Assembly: GCA_013399115.1 (NCBI GenBank)
Contig: VXAA01006433.1
Span: 2,018,002 to 2,082,001, forward strand
Source of the DNA: Anseranas semipalmata
Taxonomy: Eukaryota; Chordata; Aves; Anseriformes; Anseranatidae
DNA: 64,000 nucleotides
Reading direction: 5' to 3'
How positions within the stretch are numbered: position 1 is the first letter of the stretch; each line of letters begins with the position of its first letter. The notes under the pieces were generated by a model, which was not told where the DNA came from, did not search any database, and was given only the letters and a program-made list of their open reading frames with translations. Shown in pieces: positions 52,738-64,000 of the stretch. The translations under genes and the position numbers were made by a program.

Positions 52738-52844
52738 GGTTTGGACAGGAGAACTGTATTAAGGAGGACCCTAACTGTCAAAATAGGCACAGCTTTTGTA
52801 GGTTTATATTTGAAGTATTAAACTGTTCCTTAAGGGAAAGTTGT

Positions 52845-52870
52845 ATGCAGAACTTGGATGCAGAACTTGG
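52845..52870. repeat. 13-bp perfect tandem duplication
   Basis: atgcagaacttgg occurs twice back to back, about 170 bp beyond the donor of the last EGF exon. Confidence 0.95.
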
Positions 52871-53038
52871 ATACAGGCTTAGTTTGACAGCTTAGCGGTC
52901 ATTAAACTTCCTTTAAACTCCTTTATAACTTTGTTTACATCTTTCATAAGGTTAGCAAGACCTTTTCCTGTTTCAGTTACACTCAATTATTCTTGTCCTT
53001 CTTGCTACAAGAATCCAATGTTTTTGCTGGTACCTTAC

Positions 53039-53136
53039 CTTCTTTTCACATGCTGAACCAGTATAGCCACTTCTGCAAGCACAGACATTTGGTCTTATGC
53101 ATCTGCTTCCAAATAGACATTTTTGCTCACAAATTG
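53039..53136 (-). CDS. VWDE: EGF-like module exon of a VWDE-like protein, probably the last EGF module
   Basis: Coding exon on the minus strand with acceptor cttgtag|CA (phase 1) and donor AAG|gtaagg. It encodes I-C-E-Q-K-C, then [20 protein letters not shown], the sixth cysteine, and E-K-K. All six cysteines keep the spacing of the other two modules. The usual N-G-G turn after the second cysteine is replaced by F-G-S. With this donor the exon is 98 bp and ends in phase 0, unlike its 96-bp phase 1-1 siblings. This suggests that a different kind of exon, such as the C-terminal one, follows. If the donor were not used, the frame would continue 21 codons to a TGA at 52973-52975. A following exon below 53038 was not identified. 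Confidence 0.82.
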
Positions 53137-54995
53137 CTACAAGTGAAAGATAAAATTGTTTAGAAATAAGCTTATTCTAAATGTTGTAATTAGAAAGGGA
53201 ATACTCAGATGCTTTAAAAAAAATGATGTGACAATTAAATGACAAAATATATCATGATTCTGTAGTTTCTTATGATGGAGGAAAGGACAAAAAAATATTT
53301 AGGCGTTAAAAATCGTTTTCCATGGGATTGTTCATGCCTATGTGTCTATTTACAATTTTCTTTCTTTATCTCTTCTCCTCAATGATGGGGAAAAAGAAGA
53401 GTGTGCCAAAGTAATCACCTTAGCTCAGCAGGAAATGGATCAGAGCAGAGCCCTGATCTGGAAAGCCAGGATACGTGCTGGGCATTGAAGGTTGGGTCAG
53501 ATTTGTGCCAAAATTGATTTTCTTTTGTTCCAATTGAAATAAAATAACAGCTGTTAAAAGGTCCTTTCTTGAGTTGAGATGGAAAGATATGTTAAATATT
53601 TACTCCCAAAAGTGATGCTATTACAATAAGTAAAAGGGAGGATTTTGTGAATTGCTGGACACCAGGGCATGTAATTTCATGGTCCCACTGAATCAGTAAA
53701 GGAATCAGAAAAAACTTTTTTATCTTATCTAGAGTACCAGTGTACTTATTGAAGCCTATCAATTTAAAGATATTCTGTTAATAAAAGAATCAGTGCTCCT
53801 TTTTTTTTTTTTTTTAAGAGATAAAAAGATAATCAATTGAATTACTCAAATTTCAACCATTTTTTGGATCCTTATTAGCAGCTGATGTTCTTATGACATT
53901 ACTTTGGCATAGAGGAAAGAGAACAGCCAATTCACAGGGCACCAATTCAAGCAGAACACACGTGCCATAGTATTTTAATTAGATCTCATGAGTTAAGCCT
54001 TCTATAAATAGTGCCAAATAAATATCAACAAGTGGATTATTATATTTTCTTGTCTAGAAGAGCCATATAGAAAGGTGCTACCCATGCACCATTAAGATCT
54101 GAATATAAAATATATGTCATTGTATGTTAATAAAGCATATGACATGAAGTCTGTCTCTGTTCCCATACCATCTCCTTCACCATTAAGCCAAGTATTTGAT
54201 CAGATCTGAAAAAGTTTAATGTATCCCTTCAGGGGACTTTTCACAGAAAATCAGCTTCAACAAATTGTGGGGATAAAGCAACAAATTCCAGAATTTCAGT
54301 TTGTTGGTCTTAGGATCTGATTTTGACACAGATTTAAGTTTATACAAATTCTTTGGGTTATAATCTGAAGTCTCAGAGGCAGAATAGGCCATTGAAACTT
54401 CTTTAGAAAACACACAGTGGGTTCCCAAGCTGTCCAAATGAGATTCTCAGAGGGCAGTTATAGTAACTGCTGTAGTGACCTTGGAAAGCCAGGCACAAGC
54501 TGCCTTTTTGTAATAATAATTCCTCTCTCTGCAGTTATTTGAACCACATCTGGAAATTTAAATGTTTTTGTCTACTGAAAATAGGTTGTCAACTCTATTA
54601 GATCACCGTGACAGCTAACAGTGAGAAGGTTGGGATTTTGCCATGCTAGGGAATATTGACATCTAAATGGGTATACTGAACATCAGGCTGAGAGCTAAGG
54701 GACAGAGGAATGAGGAATCAAGCTTAGGGACAATCCACACATCCTAAAAACAAGAGGCTGTGAACAGCCTGGCCAGCTGCTGCTCTTGTGAGTAGAGCCA
54801 GGCAGTCAGGGTTCATGCTGGGGTCAGAACTGCTGACCCGTGCCATGTCCAGAAGGAGAACGTGCTGGGACCTTCAGGTGCTCCTGTCTAAAAACCAGCT
54901 GCGTCAGGCGGATAGCTGCTGTAGGACTCCAGTGACCCGCAGCTAGCTGCTTGCCTTCCTAGTATAAGAGCTAGCTGATATATTTCTGCTATTTT

Positions 54996-55053
54996 AGAAT
55001 CACAGAATCATAAAATGGTTTGAATTGGAAGGGACCTTAAAGATCATTTAGTT
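54996..55053 (-). mobile_element. CR1 LINE 3' tail fragment inside the EGF-gene intron
   Basis: It starts with agaatcacagaatcataaaa and continues ttggaagggaccttaaagat, the reverse complement of a CR1 3' end. It is severely 5'-truncated at about 58 bp. Directly to the right, a TTTTGAAAnnGCT-like motif occurs three times (55051-55097). The element lies in the same orientation as the host gene. Confidence 0.88.
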
Positions 55054-58000
55054 TTGAAAAAGCTAGTTTTGAAATGCTATCTATTTTGAAAAGCTAAAAT
55101 GTGTCATTTTGTTGAAACAAGATATTAAGAAGCAAATTTGGTTTTGCTAGTTTGCAACTGGTTTATCTGTTGCAAAATAATCTTCAAGACCCAGGGCAGC
55201 TGCAAACCCCGAATTACTTGTTCTGAGAGGGGGAAGCCCAGGTTTGAATCCCAGGTGTGGATGAGGCAGAGGAGGAATGAAATCACAGTCGAGCTAGAAC
55301 AGTGCGCTGATCACCTCCCCACTGCTTCCTCAGCTTCTCCATAAACCTTGAAAGATCTCAGATTTATAACTGGAAAAAATCTCAAAGTTTCATTCATGGG
55401 AAAAAACACTTCCCACCTTCTGCTAGTGAGTGCACTGTCAGCAGAAGGGGCTTCCTGTGCCCACACCAGTTTTGTTTCACTGTATAGTAAGCTATTGTCC
55501 TAGAAGAGAGAGAACTGCATATGATATTACTACATATAGTTTGATATGAACTTGGGCACAGGTGTAATGGAAACTGATTCTCATGTCTGCTTGGCAGTGG
55601 GTAAAATAAAGTCAGGTAAGGAAAAGAGAGGTAGACTCTTCTGGAGATCCCTAAAGCTGCTAGGGGTATTCTGGTATGCATTGGCAGAAGAACGGACATT
55701 AGATAAGGTACCAGGCTTTTTTCCATCTGTAGTTACTTTGATTCTCAGATGATGTAAACAAGGAAAAAAAAAAAAAGAAAAAAGAAAAAATTTCCTCTTC
55801 CTTTATCCTTTGCTACCTGCCTGTCTCTCCCTCTCCACCCACTGCTTCCTGCTGTAGTGCTCAGAAAAACAAGAGCTCAGTTAGGAGAAAAGTTAAAAAC
55901 ATTTTGGAAGAAAATTGGAATTGAAATCAGAGAGGATAATAACATAGCTGAAGTTCAAATGAATATTTCATAAATGTATTTACAAGGGATGCTAAGCCTC
56001 TAAACACTAAAAATGACACAGGCTATGTATGCATTATCCTGTACAGATTCAGCAAAGAAAGTCATTTAATAAGCTGAGCTTATGACAAAATTATAATCAA
56101 TAAATGCCCATTACAGAAAGAGATTTATCCCTGACTGTTAAAAGAGCAGAGCTATAATTTGCATGCAAATGGCAACCTTTTTTACGATTTTTCTTTCTTT
56201 TTTTTTTTTTTTTAAGGATTGAAAGGGTTACATAGGAAGCTAGAAGCAAGCCTGTCTGACATGATGTTCAAGACAGAGAGAGAGAGAACGAGCAAGAATG
56301 TTGAGGAAATTATAAGGCTATAAGCTTGACACTTACAACATGCAAATAGAGAGAAGATATTCTGAAGGGCAAATGAGAAGCCAGTATGTGTTCAATAATA
56401 TTAGAACAGAAGATAGCAGCATGAATTTTAATGACGAAGATCCTTCACAACTATAACCTTCTTATACTTTATAATTAATTATTAGAATTATACCTTGATC
56501 CTGCACTCTGATCCTTAAGCAACAGACTCATATCCCTGACCAGAAGCCTTTTGACTTTACCGGGTTGTTTTTTGGCTAAATCTGCCAGGGTAGTCAGATT
56601 GTACCATCAGGTCTTCACTGCTTTGGTCTAATATTTCTTTTCTAGCCCAAGAAAAAGAGAGATGTGAGTTAACACCGCAGGAGGCAGGGGGAACCCACAG
56701 GCAGGGAGCTTTAGAATGGGTATCTGGTCTGAGATGGGAAGGAAATCATTGATGGGAAAACATGGTGATCTTGTGATACTGTTTCTGTGTTTTCCAAGAG
56801 GGAATTTTTAGTACACTTGTGCTGCTGTTATGAAAGCTAAAGACAGAGCCAAACAGAAAAAATCTTCTAATAGAGGGAGCCTAATCTATGAAGCTGCTAC
56901 TTTCTATGGGTAAGACATGCTGAATATTTCAAATGACATTTTTTAACCTGTCTTCCTGAAAGGTAATTTCCTTACATTTGCAATACTGTCTGGAACTTGA
57001 CCATTATTCCTTGTTCTCTGACCATCTATGACCATCAAAGTCATAGGTATTTATCAAGGATAATGTGTGTATTCCACCGTACACCGTATTTGTTGGGACA
57101 AATGACCTATTTTATTGATTCTCTTTCAGAAGCTATTCTGTGCAGTTACAGATGAGTGGGGAAGAAGACTATTCTCTTGACTGACCTCTTTATTTACAGT
57201 CTGATAAAAGAGAACTATTGCATTTTATCCATTACTGCTGAAACAATGTCTCCTAAAAGTCTCTTAACCTACTCTTACTCTTGCCAAATTCTGCAGTGTG
57301 GAGGTAGCCAGAGACTGGTAAAACTGTAAGAAAAACAGCCTGCACAGACACCTATGTCTATGTCACTGTGAGTTTGACTGTTCATAGCATTGAGAAATTC
57401 ATGATTCACCACATTAAATGGAAATGCAATTTCATTGCACATCATTGCAAAAGAGGCAAAGTTTTTGCTTGCATGATTGCACCTCCAAAATGCAGCAGAC
57501 CTGTTCCAAATTAGATACAAGCTCCACAACGTATGTTGCTACATCTGACAACAGACTTTAGTCTTGCTCTCTGAAGCATTTATACTGAAACATTTTATAC
57601 TTCAGGGATAAAATTATTCTGACTTGGACAGTGCCAATCTTCATTGCAACAGAACTGAAAATCTGCTCTAGGTTACTGTCAATGGTGTCGTTCACTGAAA
57701 GGCTGAAGGCTTTTTGACCATCACTTACGATACAGATCTGTGAACTTCTTTCTTGATGAAAGTTGGCAGGAAAATTGAAGACATCACTGTTTCCACTTGT
57801 AAGTATTTGAATTAATTATTAGGGACCTAAACTCGAGAATGTCATGTTTTGCTTTTTCTGGTTTTATAGAAGACTGAGAAGAGAAGATTTAGGGAAGATT
57901 TTATTGTGGCAGGTATATCTACTGCTGCTTCCAAACATCTTGACCACTCCATGAAACCTTAGGCCTTGGTGAGTTAGAAACTGAACCAATGAGGGGGATC

Positions 58001-58070
58001 TGTGACTTCTTACTGAAGATAAATCAAAAGCAATTGTCCAAGAAGAATTTTCAGTATTTGTCCATTGTCT

Positions 58071-58123
58071 CTTTTGTTGACCTATCTCAGTACGGACCTT
58101 TTGTTGACCTATCTCAGTACGGA
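58071..58123. repeat. Perfect 26-bp direct tandem duplication
   Basis: The unit beginning cttttgttgacctatctcag occurs at 58071-58096 and again at 58098-58123, identical, with one extra C between (period 27). It lies in the long intron of the EGF gene. Perfect identity suggests a recent event. Confidence 0.97.
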
Positions 58124-59157
58124 GGACTGAACCACTTTTTTTCTTTCTAAGAAATGTCCAGAAAATAGTAATGGGAGTTTCTATAGATCCTTTGTTTTGG
58201 TCACTCTACTGGATGTGTGTTAGGAAGTTAATGAGGAAAAATGGTGTTCAGTGCGTGGACACAACCTGCATCTACATTTCCGTGTCTGCCATCTTGATAA
58301 GAGCAGCTGCACAAATTAATAGGCTGAAAACAAAGAAGGAAGCTGGGGTTACCTAACTTCCTCCTACGCCTGAACAAGTCCCCGAGTCACAAACCAGCCC
58401 AAATTGCTTCTGGGTCATGGAGAAGGTGCAGGCTGAAGTTCTTGGACAATGCAGTTTTGCACAGGAAAGTAGTGGGATGGGCCAAATGCCTCCTTGCCAG
58501 AAACGTGCTGGTTCTAGCAGAGTGCATGGGTTGGACCTGCTGTTTGTGCAGTGCAGGGAAGTAGGGAAGAGGCTGGAGTGATGAGGGAGTGGTAGAAACG
58601 ATGCTCTGGCAAGCAGAAGCTGGTGCTGGCCTCTGCTACTGCTGGCTATCTGCTCACGTAGCTGAGGCTACGGCGGGCAGCTCTGAACCAGGGAGGCACT
58701 CCAAGGGCTCTTTGCATTCAGACAGAGAAATGCATTTTTTTTTGCATGGAGTTCTGGATTTGGGTGCATGGACTCCCATGTTAAAATACAAAACCAGACC
58801 TGCTTTCAGGGGTTACACTTTTATGCAAAACTTTATACGTGACATCTGTGAGGATGAAGACTTTCTTGTTGCCCTGCTCCCTCCCTGCCTCATTGTGAAT
58901 ACCCTGGAGCAACATTAGAAGACCTAGCCATCTGCTCTCTGACAATAGTCTTCTCTCTCTCTGTTTAAAAAATAGTGAAATTCCAACCACTTGGTTATTA
59001 TTTGGGTTTGCTGTGAGACCTAGGAGTTTCAGGCAGCTCCTTTTGGACAGAAGGCTGATTTAATTGCCTACTACAGTGGAAACATGGGAAGAAAAAGTAA
59101 AAACAGAGTGACTATCAAGTGAACAGATTTGAAGGAAAGTTTCAAAGGAGCTGATTA

Positions 59158-59176
59158 AATAGATAGATAGGTAGAT
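59158..59176. repeat. (ATAG)n short tandem repeat
   Basis: About four units of atag with one tag/gtag change, within the long EGF-gene intron. Confidence 0.85.
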
Positions 59177-60055
59177 AAAAAATTGCCCCGGCTTGTGTGC
59201 CTGCATAGTACAGCAGAAATTGGTAATGATAGTAAGCCTTACTTGCCTTGCACAGGAGCAAGCACGATTTGTTTATTTATTTAATAAACTGAATCAGGAA
59301 TATGTTATCAACTAATAAATAACTTTAAACATTACAATGTTTGAACTAGAAGACAGCTGGTGCAAAGAAACAATTACACAACCATGGGGATTTAACTGAC
59401 AAAAGATTTCCATAAGTAATTATGCTTTGCGAGTGTGAGAGGAAAGAAAGATTACCCTTTAAAAGGCATAATGCCTTGATATTTTCGTCATGCCCTTTTA
59501 CTGTAAAGCTAATAACATGCACACACTGAAGTGACCCTGTATGTAATGGGCAATAACGGGTCTCTTCCTATTCCAGCTTTTTCAGTCCCTGCTCGGGCAA
59601 AGCCATCTCAGTGATCTGACTGAATGCGGAGCATTTGCAGGATCGGGCTCCTAGGTTAACAGGTACATAGAGTCTTTCTGTGCTCAATGCCATCTGGATA
59701 TGCTGAATAGGACACTCTATTTCCTTTTGTCCCTGACCCCTCTTTTTTATTTAGTCTTTCAAATCATTGAGTTTAAAAACTACTAATTTTGTCTGACAAA
59801 TCGAGCTCAGCATCTGCGTAAGTAAAGGATGTCAATTCTCTTTCTCACACGGACGTTGAGTCCAGAAATGTCTTTGAAAATAATAGTTTTACTGACAGCA
59901 TACGACAGTTCTGACAAATAAGAGGCAGAATTTAGGTGCTAATCATTTTATGGTTGACTTTTACATGTAACGTAAACACAGTAGGAAAGTTAATGCGTAA
60001 AGATCTTTGGTGCAATGTGTGGCTAGAAGACTGTCATAATTAGAGCAGCACTTAC

Positions 60056-60151
60056 GGGTCTGGCACAGCATTCCTACCCATCCTTCAGAGCACTCGCAGA
60101 TGTTTGGACCTATACATTCTCCACCGTTCAGGCATTTCTGCAGGCAAACAG
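60056..60151 (-). CDS. VWDE: EGF-like module exon of a VWDE-like secreted protein (second in window)
   Basis: Internal coding exon of 96 bp on the minus strand, phase 1-1. The acceptor is ctgttcag|CT with a short pyrimidine tract and the donor is C|gtaagt, a near-perfect consensus. It encodes V-C-L-Q-K-C followed by [18 protein letters not shown] and the sixth cysteine after eight residues. Cysteine spacing is identical to the exon at 61313-61408, and the NGG turn and PN-x-C motif are conserved between them. The open frame runs through the 5' intron boundary for a few codons only, so the exon edges rest on the splice sites and on the matching 96-bp length. It follows the 61313 exon directly in transcript order and is separated from the 53039 exon by a 6.9-kb intron in which I see no further EGF exon. 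Function beyond an extracellular EGF module cannot be read from the sequence. Confidence 0.88.

Positions 60152-64000
<3,849 letters not shown>

Larger units (their letters stand above)
50471..53038. other. Region downstream of the last visible EGF exon
   Basis: Should contain the remaining 3' exon(s) or UTR of the minus-strand EGF gene if the donor at 53038 is used, but I could not pick out a convincing acceptor, stop codon and poly-A signal. It also holds the TA-repeat gap and the GC-richer stretch at 52.0-52.75 kb with frames on both strands (52281-52577 minus, 52387-52731 plus). Confidence 0.4.
53137..60055 (-). other. Long intron between the second and third EGF exons
   Basis: About 6.9 kb between two EGF exons of the same gene, bounded by gtaagt and ttgtag splice ends on the minus strand. 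I looked through it for the cysteine pattern of another 96-bp EGF exon (paired Cys codons C-x-C after a P-N motif) and saw none. It holds a short CR1 tail at 54996-55053, a 26-bp direct duplication near 58.1 kb, poly-T/A tracts near 53.80, 55.76 and 56.19 kb, and a GC-richer stretch around 54.75-54.96 kb that I cannot assign. Confidence 0.7.

Noticed and set aside
55198..55275. B-box-like phrase (aggtttgaatcccagg) suggesting another tRNA-derived SINE
   Set aside because: Only the B-box resembles a SINE; neither A-box side nor core could be seen, so not annotated.
57275..57529. Minus-strand frame with a C-A-G-C motif inside the EGF-gene intron, considered as a further EGF exon
   Set aside because: Cysteine spacing does not fit the EGF pattern and no suitable phase-1 splice sites flank it.

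Overview
The window looks like nuclear DNA of a bird. It is AT-rich, almost free of coding sequence and poor in young transposons. Its recognisable repeats are CR1 LINE fragments, several ending in the tandem ATTCTATG-type tail typical of avian CR1, plus worn tRNA-derived (MIR/CORE-SINE-like) fossils. A crocodilian or turtle source is less likely, because repeat density is so low. Everything here rests on reading the sequence; no database search was run.

The only coding sequence I can support is on the minus strand at the right end. Three separate exons (61313-61408, 60056-60151 and 53039-53136) each encode one short six-cysteine EGF-like module with identical cysteine spacing. Each is flanked by good splice signals, and the first two are exactly 96 bp and phase 1-1. 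They form part of a multi-EGF secreted protein whose 5' part lies beyond position 64000. The best candidate is VWDE (von Willebrand factor D and EGF domains), judged from module sequence and exon structure. The 98-bp exon at 53039-53136 breaks the phase pattern and may be the last EGF module before the C-terminus.

The remaining ~53 kb to the left looks like intergenic DNA downstream of that gene. It contains CR1 copies at about 24.9-25.6 kb (+), 30.6 kb (+), 38.8-39.5 kb (-), 49.7-50.5 kb (+, old) and 55.0 kb (-, inside the long EGF intron). There are MIR-like fossils at 2.5, 37.3, 37.7 and 49.2 kb, two further ancient-repeat-like stretches at 19.9 and 21.4 kb, a perfect 100-bp CTTT microsatellite, poly-A/T tracts and two short N gaps (17147-17162 and 51364-51385). 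The many open frames of 60-166 codons are neither cysteine-patterned nor bounded by splice signals I recognise. Several lie on repeats, and I treat them as chance frames.

I did not find a novel biological system. The points most worth following are the phase change at the end of the EGF array, a GC-richer stretch at 52.0-52.75 kb that may be a decayed CR1 ORF1, a CpG cluster at 40.55 kb, and the fossil SINE group.
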